Source: Propionibacteriaceae bacterium (GTDB taxonomy: Bacteria; Actinomycetota; Actinomycetes; Propionibacteriales; Propionibacteriaceae). Taken from it: a stretch of 54,590 bases of DNA. The notes beneath the pieces are model-generated. The model did no database searches. It was given only the letters and a program-made list of their open reading frames with translations, and had not been told where the DNA came from. The position numbers were made by a program, and so were the translations under genes. The stretch is from the NCBI GenBank assembly GCA_031261455.1, contig JAISJP010000009.1:1-54590 (forward strand), in the 5' to 3' direction. Below, piece by piece: positions 30,312 to 39,904 of the stretch (the stretch's first letter is position 1; each line of letters begins with the position of its first letter).

Positions 30312-31618
30312 TGCTACGAATTATTGACCTGAGTTCCCAGACCCCCAGCGACTATTCGCGCCTGATGCCGCGCTCTGCCTTTGACGTTGACGCGGCGCTG
30401 GAGCGCGTCGTGCCCATCTGTGACGCGGTGAAAGCTCATGGTGAGAGCGCACTGCGCGAGTTCTCTGCAAAGTTTGATGGCGTAGTTCCAGACGACCTGC
30501 GGGTGCCCGCAGAGGCCATTGCTGCGGCGCTGGAGCAGTTGGACCCGGAACTGCGCGCCGCGATTGAGGAGGCGATTCGTCGCCGTACTCAGGTTGCCGA
30601 GAGCATTGAGACCGAGCCGGAGTGGTCTGAGACCGAGCTGGCTCCCGGTGCGCGCGTCGGCTATCGTATTCTGCCGGTTTCTCGCGTTGGACTCTACGTT
30701 CCCGGCGGTCTGGCACCGCTGGCATCCAGCGTGCTGCACAACGCCGTTCCGGCCATCGCTGCTGGGGTTAGCTCCATAGCGCTGGCGACGCCGCCGCAGA
30801 AGGAGTTTGGCGGACTGCCGCACCCGGTGATCTTGGCAGTTTGCGCCCTGCTGGGCATCGACGAGGTTTACGCTGTGGGCGGAGCACAGGCCATCGCCAT
30901 GTTCGCCTATGGCGTGGAGGGGCTGTGCGCACCGGTAGATATTGTTGCTGGACCGGGAAACATCTACGTGGTGGCCGCCAAGCGTCACCTGCGCAGTGTG
31001 GTTGGCATCGACTCTGAGGCTGGCCCCAGCGAGATCTGCGTTTGGGCAGATGACAGTGCCAATCCGAGTTGGGTGGCAGCTGACCTTATCAGCCAGGCAG
31101 AACACGATCCGCTTGCGGGTTCAGTGCTCATCACGGAGTCGCCCGCGTTCGCCGCTGCCGTCAACGAGGCAGTGGAGGCGCAACTGCCGTCCAATCCGCT
31201 TCACGAGCGACTGGGCGTTTCGCTGGCGGGGGACCAGTCGGCCATCATCTTGGTGCGCGACCACGAGCAGGCACTGAAAGTGGTGGACGCCTATGCTGCC
31301 GAGCACCTTGAGGTGCAGACGCGCGACGCCAAGCGGGACGCCATGTTGGTGCGCAACGCTGGTGCCGTGTTCGTGGGGCCGCACTCACCGGTGCCGCTGG
31401 GGGACTACTCCGCCGGTTCCACGCACGTGCTGCCCACCAGTGGTCAGGCGCGTTTCACCTCTGGGCTGACCGCGCGCAGCTTCCGCAAGGCCGTCCACTA
31501 CATTGAGTATGACGCTCAAGGTTTGAGCGCCATCGCGGACGGCATCGAGGCTTTTGCGCGAGCGGAAAGATTGCCCGGACATGAGGCGGCCATCGCTATC
31601 CGAGCTGTGGAGGGCTGA
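30311..31618 (+). CDS. hisD: Histidinol dehydrogenase
   Basis: A 435-residue enzyme that oxidises L-histidinol to L-histidine with two NAD+. Seen: GYRILPVSRVGLYVPGGLAP, AGVSSIALATPP, VDIVAGPGNIYVVAAKR, zinc-site region LISQAEHDPLAGSVLIT, and VGPHSPVPLGDYSAGSTHVL. The GTG at 30311 starts the family N-terminus (LRIIDLSS); the open frame upstream to 30140 covers the previous gene and is not coding. First gene of hisD-hisC-hisB-hisH-priA; hisC follows after 6 bases. Confidence 0.96.
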   Translation: MLRIIDLSSQTPSDYSRLMPRSAFDVDAALERVVPICDAVKAHGESALREFSAKFDGVVPDDLRVPAEAIAAALEQLDPELRAAIEEAIRRRTQVAESIETEPEWSETELAPGARVGYRILPVSRVGLYVPGGLAPLASSVLHNAVPAIAAGVSSIALATPPQKEFGGLPHPVILAVCALLGIDEVYAVGGAQAIAMFAYGVEGLCAPVDIVAGPGNIYVVAAKRHLRSVVGIDSEAGPSEICVWADDSANPSWVAADLISQAEHDPLAGSVLITESPAFAAAVNEAVEAQLPSNPLHERLGVSLAGDQSAIILVRDHEQALKVVDAYAAEHLEVQTRDAKRDAMLVRNAGAVFVGPHSPVPLGDYSAGSTHVLPTSGQARFTSGLTARSFRKAVHYIEYDAQGLSAIADGIEAFARAERLPGHEAAIAIRAVEG

Positions 31619-31624
31619 GCAACC

Positions 31625-32878
31625 ATGACACTTACCACGGATACCGCCGAACTCGCTGGACTTGCCGACTTGCCGCTCCGCGACGAATTAGTTGGTGCAA
31701 AGCCTTACGGTGCGCCGCAGCTCGATGTCGCGGTGGCTTTGAACGTCAACGAGAATCCGTACGCGCCGCCGTCCAAGGTGCGCTCTTCGTTTGAGGCTGC
31801 CATCGCCGATGTCGCCAAACACCTAAACCGCTATCCCGACCGTGACGCCGTGGCACTGCGGGGCGCGCTCGCGGACTATCTGGGATTTGGCTTGGATTAC
31901 GAGCGAATCTGGGCAGCCAACGGCTCAAATGAGGCCATGACGCACATCCTGCAGGCATTTGGTGGGCCGGGACGCACCGCACTCACCTTTGGCCCCACCT
32001 ACTCCATGTATCCGGAATACGCTCGCAACACGCACACCAACTTCGTGGAGGTTCCCCGCACTGCCACGTTCGATATCGACGTGGAGGCCGCCGTGGCCGC
32101 CATAGCGGAGCACAAGGCCAGCGTGGTGTTCATCGCTAACCCGAACAACCCGACGGGCACGCGAGTGCCGTTGTCTACCATTGAGGCCATCTGCGCGCGC
32201 AGTGAGGCGATTGTGGTGGTTGACGAGGCCTATCAGGAGTTCACGCACTACCCGGACGATTCGGCGCTCTCCTTACTGGGGGAGTATCCGCGACTCGTCG
32301 TGGCGCGCACCATGTCTAAGGCGTTTGCCTTTGCCGGGGCGCGGGTGGGCTACTTGGCCTCGTCCAAGGGCGTCGTCGATGCCTGTCGTGTTGTGCGCTT
32401 GCCCTACCACTTATCTGACCCGACGCAGGCGTTGGCGTTGGCCGCGCTCAAGCACGCGGACCTGCTTTTGGCTCAGGTGAGCCAGTTAGCAGCCACTTGT
32501 CAGTCCACCCAGCGTTGGCTGCGTGATTTGGGGCTGGACGTGCCGCCAAGTCAGGCGAACTTTGCGCTGTTCGGTCCTTTCGATGACGCCCACGCGGTGT
32601 GGGAAGCGCTGTTGGAGCGCGGTGTGCTGGTGCGCGAGGTTGGGCCTCTGGGCTATCTGCGGGTTAGTGCTGGAACTCCGGACGAGATGGCGGTCTTCCG
32701 CTTCGCGTTGCAGGACGTGCTTCATCCGGAGTCAACGCCCACGCCACTGGCTGAGTCTACGTCTACGTCTGGTGAGATACCCGCGGACGATGCCCCATCA
32801 GACACTGTAGTTGAGGACGAGAGCGGAGCTTCCTGGGCCGGTGCCCTGTGGACCAAGATCAAGAGGAGGGACTGGTGA
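31625..32878 (+). CDS. hisC: Histidinol-phosphate aminotransferase with C-terminal extension
   Basis: A 417-residue PLP enzyme converting imidazole-acetol phosphate to histidinol phosphate. Seen: [11 protein letters not shown] near the start, [25 protein letters not shown] and the PLP lysine Lys232 in [15 protein letters not shown]. The conserved domain ends near residue 365 ([12 protein letters not shown]). The last 50 or so residues (Ser/Thr/Pro/Asp-rich, ending WTKIKRRDW) are not part of the usual 350-370 residue enzyme. ATG at 31625 follows GGAGGG at 31609-31614. The stop overlaps hisB (TGATG). Confidence 0.94.
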   Translation: MTLTTDTAELAGLADLPLRDELVGAKPYGAPQLDVAVALNVNENPYAPPSKVRSSFEAAIADVAKHLNRYPDRDAVALRGALADYLGFGLDYERIWAANGSNEAMTHILQAFGGPGRTALTFGPTYSMYPEYARNTHTNFVEVPRTATFDIDVEAAVAAIAEHKASVVFIANPNNPTGTRVPLSTIEAICARSEAIVVVDEAYQEFTHYPDDSALSLLGEYPRLVVARTMSKAFAFAGARVGYLASSKGVVDACRVVRLPYHLSDPTQALALAALKHADLLLAQVSQLAATCQSTQRWLRDLGLDVPPSQANFALFGPFDDAHAVWEALLERGVLVREVGPLGYLRVSAGTPDEMAVFRFALQDVLHPESTPTPLAESTSTSGEIPADDAPSDTVVEDESGASWAGALWTKIKRRDW

Positions 32879-33486
32879 TGAACAGAACAGCCACCATTAA
32901 TCGCAGCACCAGCGAGACCACCATCGAGGTGTACGTCAACCTTGACGGCACCGGTGCGTCCGAGATCGCCACCGGCATCGGCTTCTTTGACCACATGCTC
33001 ACCGCGCTGTCGAAACACTCACTGATAGACCTGCGCGTTGCCGCCAAGGGTGACACTTGGATCGACGGTCATCACTCCATCGAGGATGTCACCATTGCCC
33101 TTGGGCAGGCGATAGCCCAAGCGTTGGGAGACAAGGCGGGCATCACTCGTTTTGGTGAGGCGACCGTTCCGTTGGATGAGGCGCTGGCTCACTGTGTTGT
33201 TGACATCTCTGGACGGCCGTTCTGCTCCTTCACCGGCGAGCCGGAGGGCATGGAGTTCGTGCGCATCGGTGGCGAGGGCGTGCTGTATCCAGGTTCGATG
33301 ACGTCCCATGTGTTCCATTCACTGGCGACCAACGCGCAGATCTGCGTACACTCGCGCCTGCTCGCCGGGCGCGAACCGCACCACATTGTGGAGGCGGAGT
33401 TCAAGGCGTTGGCGCGGGCACTGCGCGCTGCCGTGGCGCTTGATCCGCGCGTGTCGGGGGTTCCCAGCACCAAGGGCGCACTGTGA
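32878..33486 (+). CDS. hisB: Imidazoleglycerol-phosphate dehydratase
   Basis: A 202-residue monofunctional HisB that dehydrates IGP to imidazole-acetol phosphate. Seen: [20 protein letters not shown], the Mn-binding HHSIEDV, and the second metal-binding block [11 protein letters not shown]...[12 protein letters not shown]. There is no fused histidinol-phosphatase domain, so that step must come from another gene. ATG at 32878 is 7 bases after GGAGGG at 32865-32870; upstream in-frame codons belong to the hisC tail. It ends in a GTGA overlap with hisH. Confidence 0.96.
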   Translation: MNRTATINRSTSETTIEVYVNLDGTGASEIATGIGFFDHMLTALSKHSLIDLRVAAKGDTWIDGHHSIEDVTIALGQAIAQALGDKAGITRFGEATVPLDEALAHCVVDISGRPFCSFTGEPEGMEFVRIGGEGVLYPGSMTSHVFHSLATNAQICVHSRLLAGREPHHIVEAEFKALARALRAAVALDPRVSGVPSTKGAL

Positions 33487-34115
33487 GTCGTAGCATCGCG
33501 GTGCTAGATTACGGGTCCGGTAACCTGCACTCCGTGGCGCACGCGCTGGCGGCCAGCGGAGTCGATGTGTCTCTGGTGAAGTCCAAGGCCGAGGCGGACG
33601 CCGCAGGCGCGATGGGGCTGGTGGTGCCGGGCGTGGGCGCGTTCGCGGCCTGCATGGAGGGCCTGCGCGCCATTGGTGGCGACGAGTTTGTGCGCAGTTG
33701 GGTGGCGAGCGGACGCGCTCTGTTGGGCGTGTGCGTGGGTCACCAAATCTTGTTCTCATCGGGTACTGAGCATGGAGTGGCGACCAACGGGGTCGGCGTG
33801 TTCGACGGGGTAGTGGAACGTCTTGACGCCAAACGCCTGCCGCACATGGGGTGGAACACTGTTGACGTTGCGCAAGCCTCGGCATTGTTTGCTGGGGTGG
33901 AATTGGAACGGTTCTATTTCGTGCATTCTTATGCCGTGCGAAGCTGGGGTGACGCGCAGGGAGCGATCACCTGGGCAACCCACGAGCAGGACCGATTCGT
34001 TGCCGCAGTGGAACGCGACAACGTGTTTGCCACGCAGTTTCATCCGGAGAAGTCTGGGGCTGCTGGGGCCAAACTGCTGGCCAACTGGATCAAGGTCTGC
34101 GAGACCCAAGCATGA
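33483..34115 (+). CDS. hisH: Imidazole glycerol phosphate synthase, glutaminase subunit
   Basis: A 210-residue class I glutamine amidotransferase that feeds ammonia to HisF. Seen: N-terminal [16 protein letters not shown], oxyanion-strand [12 protein letters not shown], nucleophile Cys84 in [10 protein letters not shown], and the His187/Glu189 pair in [10 protein letters not shown]. hisF, its partner, is not in this window. GTG start overlaps the hisB stop, and the stop overlaps the ATG of priA (ATGA), so the chain is coupled. Confidence 0.96.
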   Translation: MSRSIAVLDYGSGNLHSVAHALAASGVDVSLVKSKAEADAAGAMGLVVPGVGAFAACMEGLRAIGGDEFVRSWVASGRALLGVCVGHQILFSSGTEHGVATNGVGVFDGVVERLDAKRLPHMGWNTVDVAQASALFAGVELERFYFVHSYAVRSWGDAQGAITWATHEQDRFVAAVERDNVFATQFHPEKSGAAGAKLLANWIKVCETQA

Positions 34116-34987
34116 CTTTCACAATTCTTCCTGCGGTGGATGTGCGTCACGGGCAAGCCGTGCAGTTGGTGCAAGGCGTAGATGGCACTCAGAAGGTGTT
34201 CGGCAGTCCACTAGAGGCCGCCCTCCGATGGCAAAACGAGGGTGCCACTTGGTTGCATCTAGTTAACCTAGACGCGGCCTTTGGCGATGAGGACTCGCAG
34301 GCCATCGTCGCGTCAGTGGTGGCGGGTGTCACCATGAACGTGGAGTTGACGGGCGGAATCAGAGACGATGCCACGCTCGAAGCCGCGCTAGCTACGGGAT
34401 GCGCTCGGGTCAACATTGGTACCGCTGCCGTGGAAAACCCCAGTTGGGTTAAGCGCGTGCTCGCTCGTTACGGTGAGCGGATCGCCATCAGTGTGGACGT
34501 GCGGGGCAGCGAGTTGGCGTCGCGAGGCTGGACTGAGCGTAGCGACCTTGCGCTCGACCCATTCCTAGTGAGCATGGCCGAGGCTGGCTGCTCCCGATTT
34601 GTAGTCACAGATGTGGCTCGTGATGGCATGCTCGGCGGTCCAAACCTTGACCTGTTGGCTCACGTGGCCCTGCTCACGAACGCGAAGGTTACGGCCAGTG
34701 GGGGAGTCACCACGGCAGCCGACGTGCGTGCCCTCACGCAGTTGGCGACTGTTGGCGTGGATTCGGCCATTATCGGTACCGCGTTGTACCTTGGACATGT
34801 CACTTTGGACGAGGCGCTAACCATGGCATCCGACATCGCAGTCGGGCCAAAGGTAGATCCTAGGACTGCGCGCAGGATGACGGGAGAGGTCCCGTTTGTG
34901 TCTGTCGGGGAAGAGGTCGCAGGTGCGTCGGAGGGCACAGTCGGGCACACGGGCGTCGGATTGGTCGCAAACGGAGAGGGCAGGTGA
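34112..34987 (+). CDS. priA: Phosphoribosyl isomerase A (HisA/TrpF-type), C-terminally extended
   Basis: A 291-residue (beta-alpha)8 isomerase acting on ProFAR in histidine synthesis and, in actinobacteria, usually also on PRA in tryptophan synthesis. Seen: ILPAVDVRHGQAVQLVQG with the first catalytic Asp10, LTGGIRDDATLEAALATG, INIGTAA-type phosphate loop (VNIGTAAVENP), and the second catalytic Asp167 in VVTDVARDGML. The final phosphate loop VDSAIIGTALYLG is followed by about 45 residues (GPKVDPRTARRMTGEVPF... to GLVANGEGR) beyond the usual 240-250. The dual function is inferred from lineage; call it hisA if only the histidine role is accepted. Confidence 0.92.
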   Translation: MTFTILPAVDVRHGQAVQLVQGVDGTQKVFGSPLEAALRWQNEGATWLHLVNLDAAFGDEDSQAIVASVVAGVTMNVELTGGIRDDATLEAALATGCARVNIGTAAVENPSWVKRVLARYGERIAISVDVRGSELASRGWTERSDLALDPFLVSMAEAGCSRFVVTDVARDGMLGGPNLDLLAHVALLTNAKVTASGGVTTAADVRALTQLATVGVDSAIIGTALYLGHVTLDEALTMASDIAVGPKVDPRTARRMTGEVPFVSVGEEVAGASEGTVGHTGVGLVANGEGR

Positions 34988-34993
34988 TGTCTG

Positions 34994-36007
34994 ATGAGCG
35001 ATGATGCCGTGACCTCGAACGGCGCTGCCAGCGCGATAGTTGAGGGCACTCTGGAATGGCACTTCTGCACAGAAGCCGACGTCCCCCATTTGGCCCAGCT
35101 GCGATCTGCTATTGAGTATGTCGATGACCCCATTGACCAACTGGATGAACAGTGCATCCTTGATGACTTTCACGCGCTCAGCCCTAGACCCGGGTTCGTC
35201 TCGACTGTCGGTTTTGGTCCCGGTGGCAACGCTCGCGCATACGGTGCTCTCGAACCCGATGAGCATGGACGGTTGTGGATGCGCTTGGGTGTGCACCCGG
35301 CTAACCGCGACAAGGGCATTGGCCGGGCGTTGGTCCGCTGGGTTATCAGGCGTGCTCGGGAGTGGCACCACATAAGTGCCCCCGGGGAGGAGTTGTGGAT
35401 CGGGTTCATGCATGAAGACAGGCAGGGTCCCGCCCGTCCCATCTTGAACGAGGGGTTCGTGGCGGACTGGTGGGTGTTCGACGCGCATCGCGATTTGAGC
35501 GTGGCCTTGCGGGAGACGTTTTCTCCGCCTCCTGGTGTAACCATCGCGCCCTGCACCATGGAGCGCCTAAGCAAAGACGTTCGCGTCGTGGTCAACCGAG
35601 TGTTGGAACACATTGCCGGGAGTGGCACCGTTAGTGAGGAGCAGTGGGCATCCCAACTTGAGCAGATTCGTGAGCACCTGTCGTGGCTCGCCATCGATGA
35701 GGAGACCGAAGCCATCATCGGTTTCGCGCTAAACACCGTCTATAACGACGAGACCACCGGAGAGCCGATTGAGGGCTGGACGCTGCGTCTTGGTGTGGAA
35801 CCGGGCGCTCGACACTTGGGAATCGGCGCGGCGCTGGTGTCGGCATCGGCAAACGGGTTTTTCGAGGCAGGCATTCCGCAGGCCGGATTGGGCGTCGACA
35901 CCGACGACCCACACTTGGCGGAAGAGTTCTTTGCTCGCTGTGGCTATATCGCTGATGACAGGGTAGTTCGCTACGTCTACCGAGAGCTTCCAGCACAAGA
36001 GGCCTAA
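34994..36007 (+). CDS. Tandem GNAT N-acetyltransferase (MshD-like architecture)
   Basis: A 337-residue protein with two acetyl-CoA-binding GNAT domains. Domain 1 carries LWMRLGVHPANRDKGIGRAL (about residues 94-113). Domain 2 carries LRLGVEPGARHLGIGAALV (about 262-280), a following Cys-containing FFARCGYIADD, and DTDDPHLAEEF. This order resembles mycothiol synthase MshD, but the substrate is not shown by the sequence and general tandem GNATs are equally possible. The ATG at 34994 follows AGGTGAT at 34982-34988. It lies 6 bases after priA and may be the last gene of the his unit, though no role in histidine synthesis is implied. Confidence 0.85.
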   Translation: MSDDAVTSNGAASAIVEGTLEWHFCTEADVPHLAQLRSAIEYVDDPIDQLDEQCILDDFHALSPRPGFVSTVGFGPGGNARAYGALEPDEHGRLWMRLGVHPANRDKGIGRALVRWVIRRAREWHHISAPGEELWIGFMHEDRQGPARPILNEGFVADWWVFDAHRDLSVALRETFSPPPGVTIAPCTMERLSKDVRVVVNRVLEHIAGSGTVSEEQWASQLEQIREHLSWLAIDEETEAIIGFALNTVYNDETTGEPIEGWTLRLGVEPGARHLGIGAALVSASANGFFEAGIPQAGLGVDTDDPHLAEEFFARCGYIADDRVVRYVYRELPAQEA

Positions 36008-36139
36008 GGCAGGCTAATATAGGCGTTGCAACTGAAACGCAGGGCGCTCTGGTGCGGGTCCTACCGCGCCGGAACAGGCGGGCGTGAGCCAGGGGCGCAA
36101 ACGTACAGAAGAAGATAAGCACGAGAGAGGGATGTGTCC

Positions 36140-36913
36140 ATGAGCGGTCATTCCAAGTGGGCCACCACCAAGCATAAGAAGGCAGCAATCGATGCCAAGC
36201 GCGGCAAGCTATTTGCCAAGCTGATCAAGAACATCGAAGTTGCGGCACGCGTTGGTGGCGGCGACCTTGCAGGTAACCCAACTCTCTACGACGCCGTCCA
36301 GAAGGCGAAGAAGAACTCAGTACCCGCTGACAACATTGATCGCGCACTCAAGCGCGGTTCGGGCGCTGGTGCCGATGGCGTCAACTACGACACCGTTATG
36401 TATGAGGCCTATGGGCCATCAAGCGTTGCCATCCTCATTGAGTGCCTCACCGACAACCGTAACCGCGCCTTCGCGGACGTGCGTGTCGGCGTCACCCGCA
36501 ATGGTGGCACCCTCGCCGACGGCGGTTCGGTGCAGCGACTGTTCTCCCGCAAGGGCGTCATTGAGGTGGCCAAGAAGCAGGACGGCAAGATTCTCACTGA
36601 GGACGACCTGTTGGAAGCAACGCTGGACGCCATGCCAGAGTCCATCGATGACGAGGGCGAAGGCTTCACGCTGACCACAGACACACAGGACTTGGTTGAG
36701 GTCCGCAAGGCCATTCAGGCTGCCGGTATCGACTATGACTCTGCTGAGATCGCGTTTGTGGCTGCTTTCGACCAGGCCATCGACACCGTGGAGCAGGCGC
36801 TCAAGTTGGAGAAGATCATCGACGCCCTCGAAGACTCCGACGATGTGCAGAACGTGTACACCAACGCAAAGTACTCTGAGGCGGTCGAGGCTGCCCTTGA
36901 GGAAGAAGACTAG
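36140..36913 (+). CDS. yebC: YebC/PmpR-family regulatory protein
   Basis: A 257-residue member of the YebC family, variously described as a transcription factor and, more recently, as a ribosome-associated factor relieving stalling at proline stretches. Seen: the invariant N-terminus [42 protein letters not shown], and [25 protein letters not shown] at 36140 gives the exact family start behind AGAGAGGG; the GTG two codons earlier is unlikely. Position just before ruvC is the usual actinobacterial order. Confidence 0.95.
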   Translation: MSGHSKWATTKHKKAAIDAKRGKLFAKLIKNIEVAARVGGGDLAGNPTLYDAVQKAKKNSVPADNIDRALKRGSGAGADGVNYDTVMYEAYGPSSVAILIECLTDNRNRAFADVRVGVTRNGGTLADGGSVQRLFSRKGVIEVAKKQDGKILTEDDLLEATLDAMPESIDDEGEGFTLTTDTQDLVEVRKAIQAAGIDYDSAEIAFVAAFDQAIDTVEQALKLEKIIDALEDSDDVQNVYTNAKYSEAVEAALEEED

Positions 36914-36970
36914 GAGCCTGGCTTCTGCGCCCTCCGGCGTGCCGACCACTGGTGTTGGCGCAAGTCTGGC

Positions 36971-36991
36971 TACAATCGAACATATGTTCGT
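36971..36991 (+). promoter_or_regulatory. LexA (SOS) box overlapping the ruvCAB promoter
   Basis: TCGAACATATGTTCGT at 36976-36991 contains a perfect 14-base palindrome CGAACATATGTTCG and matches the GAAC-N4-GTTC core of Gram-positive LexA sites. A -10-like TACAAT at 36971-36976 abuts it, so bound LexA would block RNA polymerase. ruvC begins 65 bases downstream. No other gene start lies between, which points to SOS control of the ruvC-ruvA-ruvB unit. Confidence 0.88.
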
Positions 36992-37055
36992 GAATGCGTG
37001 AACTCGCGTTCGCCTGAGTGTGGATCGCAAGTGACGATGTGTCAGAAGTGAGCGT

Positions 37056-37604
37056 GTGCCAGTGAGAGTCCTTGGTGTTGACCCTGGGTTGACGCGCTGT
37101 GGCATCGGTGTTGTCGAGCAGGTGCCCGGACGAAAGCCGGTGTTTGTCGCAGCAGGCGTGGTGCGCACGCCGATGAACGGCGCTCATGAACAGCGGCTGC
37201 TTGCCATTGAGCAGGGCATCACGCAGGCAGTTGAGTTCTATCAACCGGACGCAATCGCCGTGGAACGCGCCTTTGCGCAACAAAACCTGCACTCCGTGGC
37301 GGGCACCATTCAGGCCGCTGGCATTGCAATGCTAGTTGCCGCCCGGTTGGGCATCCCCGTTACGCTGCACACGCCCACGGAGGTGAAGGCTGCCGTTACC
37401 GGCTCGGGCAGGGCCGATAAGGCACAGATTGGGGCCATGGTGGTGCGAATCTTGGGGCTAACCGAAGCGCCCAAGCCTGCAGATGCTGCGGACGCGGTAG
37501 CGTTAGCGCTGTGCCATCTGTGGCGTGGAGGTGCCACCAGCAAGTACGCGCTGCTTGAGGCGACTATGAAACGGCAGCAACAGCAGGGGAAGGTAGCGAA
37601 ATAG
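37056..37604 (+). CDS. ruvC: Crossover junction endodeoxyribonuclease RuvC
   Basis: A 182-residue Holliday-junction resolvase that nicks branched DNA held by RuvAB. Seen: catalytic Asp9 in RVLGVDPGLTRCGIG, Glu70 in AVERAFAQQNLHSV, the DNA-contacting TPTEVKAAVTGSGRADKAQI and the C-terminal acidic ADAADAVALALCH. GTG at 37056 is chosen with AGAAG at 37044-37048 as ribosome site; a GTG at 37062 also fits the family. Stop overlaps ruvA (TAGTG). Confidence 0.96.
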   Translation: MPVRVLGVDPGLTRCGIGVVEQVPGRKPVFVAAGVVRTPMNGAHEQRLLAIEQGITQAVEFYQPDAIAVERAFAQQNLHSVAGTIQAAGIAMLVAARLGIPVTLHTPTEVKAAVTGSGRADKAQIGAMVVRILGLTEAPKPADAADAVALALCHLWRGGATSKYALLEATMKRQQQQGKVAK

Positions 37605-38206
37605 TGATTGCGCAGCTTCGCGGCGAGGTCGTCGTTGCCGATTCCGGTGGTGTGGTGCTGGACGTTGGTGGAGTGGGGTTTCGCGTGTCGTGCCCGCCCG
37701 GTGTCGGCGGTGTGCCCGGTGCGCAGATGACCTTAGCTACGTCGCTGGTTGTCAAGGAGGATTCGCTGAGCCTGTACGGTTTCTTGTCGCCCAGCGAGAG
37801 AGACGCGTTTGAACTGCTGCTCACCGCTTCCGGCATCGGTGGGCGTACTGCGCTAGCCTGCATCTCCGTACTGCCGCTGCCCGAGTTGGTGGGTGCCATC
37901 AGGTCTGAAAATCTTGCTGCTCTCACGCGGGTGCCCGGCATCGGCAAGAAGGGCGCCCAGAAACTCGTCATCGAACTGAAGGACAAGGTGCTGGCGCTGG
38001 GCAACGGAGACGACCTTCTTGATGGGACCGGTGCTTCCCAGCCGCCTGACTGGCGCGAACAGGTGCTGGCCGGTCTACAAGGTCTCGGCTGGGGCTTGAA
38101 GGACGCCGAGTCCGCTTGTGAGGCAGTTGCTCCGCTGGTAGCAGAGAATCCTGCGCTGCCAATCGGTCAGATCATGCGCGCCGCACTGCAAGGGTTGGCG
38201 AGGTAG
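37604..38206 (+). CDS. ruvA: Holliday junction ATP-dependent helicase subunit RuvA
   Basis: A 200-residue protein that binds four-way junctions and loads RuvB. Seen: the N-terminal OB domain ([26 protein letters not shown]), [20 protein letters not shown], the helix-hairpin-helix [22 protein letters not shown], and the mobile C-terminal domain ([20 protein letters not shown]) that touches RuvB. GTG start overlaps the ruvC stop. Confidence 0.96.
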   Translation: MIAQLRGEVVVADSGGVVLDVGGVGFRVSCPPGVGGVPGAQMTLATSLVVKEDSLSLYGFLSPSERDAFELLLTASGIGGRTALACISVLPLPELVGAIRSENLAALTRVPGIGKKGAQKLVIELKDKVLALGNGDDLLDGTGASQPPDWREQVLAGLQGLGWGLKDAESACEAVAPLVAENPALPIGQIMRAALQGLAR

Positions 38207-38208
38207 CC

Positions 38209-39228
38209 ATGAGTGTTTCGCCGTTTGATCCATACCCCCAGCCTGAAGAGCGCAATGCTGAGGCGGCGCTGAGACCCGCCACGCTGGCAGAGTTTGTCGG
38301 GCAACCGAGAGTCTCGGACCAGCTTGGGTTGGTGCTTGCCGCCGCCCGTAACAGGGGGGCTGCACCCGACCATGTGCTGCTCTCCGGTCCTCCGGGTCTA
38401 GGCAAGACGACACTCGCAATGATTTTGGCAACCGAGATGGGCGCGCCACTGCGCATCACTTCCGGCCCGGCCATTCAACACGCTGGAGACTTGGCGGCCA
38501 TCCTGTCGTCGTTGGTCAGCGGTGAGGTGTTGTTCCTTGACGAGATTCACCGAATGAGCCGCCCTGCTGAAGAGATGCTGTACCTCGCCATGGAGGACTT
38601 CCGTGTGGATGTGGTGGTGGGCAAAGGCCCCGGAGCCACCGCCATCCCGATTGAGATCCCCACATTTACTCTCGTAGGAGCCACTACGCGCGCCGGACTG
38701 CTGCCCGGTCCACTGCGTGACCGCTTCGGTTTTACCGCCACTTTGGAGTTCTACTCCACCGACGATCTGGTGCGCATCGTCAAGCGCTCGGCCTCCCGGT
38801 TGGGTGTCAACATTGACGCCAAAGCCGTCGCGCAGATCGCCTCCCGCAGCCGGGGGACTCCGCGAATCGCCAACCGACTGTTGCGTCGCGTCCGTGACTA
38901 TGCCGAGGTTCACAACGCGGGCAAGGTGAGCGAACCGGTGGCCATGGCAGCGTTGGAGTTGTACGAGGTGGACGCACTCGGACTAGACAGACTAGACCGT
39001 GCCGTCCTGGAAGCCATCTGCTGCAAGTTTGGCGGCGGGCCTGTGGGGCTTTCCACGCTCGCCATCAGCGTTGGCGAAGAGACTGAGACGGTCGAAGAAG
39101 TGGCCGAACCGTTCTTGGTGCGTCTCGGATTCCTGATGCGTACTCCACGGGGACGTGTTGCCACAGCCAGTGGATGGCAGCATCTTGGTCTAACACCTCC
39201 GGCCAACGGGCCAGTGTCGTTGTTCTGA
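38209..39228 (+). CDS. ruvB: Holliday junction branch-migration ATPase RuvB
   Basis: A 339-residue AAA+ hexameric motor for branch migration. Seen: N-terminal [19 protein letters not shown], Walker [12 protein letters not shown] near residues 61-71, Walker [19 protein letters not shown], sensor-1 region [19 protein letters not shown] with arginine finger, and the winged-helix end [18 protein letters not shown]. It follows ruvA by 2 bases and closes the unit. Confidence 0.97.
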   Translation: MSVSPFDPYPQPEERNAEAALRPATLAEFVGQPRVSDQLGLVLAAARNRGAAPDHVLLSGPPGLGKTTLAMILATEMGAPLRITSGPAIQHAGDLAAILSSLVSGEVLFLDEIHRMSRPAEEMLYLAMEDFRVDVVVGKGPGATAIPIEIPTFTLVGATTRAGLLPGPLRDRFGFTATLEFYSTDDLVRIVKRSASRLGVNIDAKAVAQIASRSRGTPRIANRLLRRVRDYAEVHNAGKVSEPVAMAALELYEVDALGLDRLDRAVLEAICCKFGGGPVGLSTLAISVGEETETVEEVAEPFLVRLGFLMRTPRGRVATASGWQHLGLTPPANGPVSLF

Positions 39229-39400
39229 GCCGCGCTGGTTGCTCAAATGAAAGCCGGGGCGCGCGGTCTCAATCAGCTAGGCGATTGCGCCTGCAACCGC
39301 TAGACTTGCACGTGCGCGCCCTGAAATGAGGGGCGTAGTTGTTTGCGTGCGCGCAAGCCCGCAAGCACATGCGAAAAGCGAACGGAAGCCGAAGAGGACC

Positions 39401-39871
39401 ATGGATCAAATTAGCAGCTACCTCACTCAAAACAGTTGGGTTATGTACCTCGTTCTTATTGTGGGCATGTTCTACTTCATGATCATCCGCCCGAATAAGA
39501 AGCGCATGGACGACCAGCGGGTGTTGTTGAACTCGCTCACCGTGGGCTCTCGCGTCATGCTGACTGCCGGAATCATCGGCACCATCCGCGTGATTGGTGA
39601 GACGCAGATTGTCGTCGAGTTGGCACCGGGCGTCGAGGTCACCGCGTTGAAGCAGGTTGTGGCGCGCGTTCTTGGCGCTGACGATGAGGAGTTCGAGTAC
39701 TCCGATGACGGCGCTACTTCCGAATTGACCTACTCGGATGTACTCGAAGACAACTCGTCCGCATCGCCTGCGAGCTATGAGTCCGACGCGTTCGCCCCCA
39801 ACGACGGATCCTCGTTTGCGCCGAACGAGAGCACAGAACAGACTCACGGGGACAGCCCCGACTTCATCTAA
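39401..39871 (+). CDS. yajC: Preprotein translocase accessory subunit YajC
   Basis: A 156-residue single-span membrane protein associated with SecDF. Seen: membrane helix VMYLVLIVGMFYFMIIRPNKKR near residues 13-34, then the family domain LNSLTVGSRVMLTAGIIGTIRVIGE. The C-terminal 60 residues are acidic and Ser/Asn-rich, which is variable in the family. The ATG at 39401 follows GAAGAGG; an ATG at 39326 would add 25 basic residues before the helix and is unlikely. A -10-like TAGACT lies at 39301-39306. First gene of yajC-secD-secF. Confidence 0.92.
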   Translation: MDQISSYLTQNSWVMYLVLIVGMFYFMIIRPNKKRMDDQRVLLNSLTVGSRVMLTAGIIGTIRVIGETQIVVELAPGVEVTALKQVVARVLGADDEEFEYSDDGATSELTYSDVLEDNSSASPASYESDAFAPNDGSSFAPNESTEQTHGDSPDFI

Positions 39872-39904
39872 GACTGGGCATCCGCCAAGAGAAAGCAAGA
39901 AGAA

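Noticed and set aside
36134..36139. GTG start of yebC two codons upstream
   Set aside because: The family begins exactly at the ATG at 36140, which also has the better ribosome-site distance.
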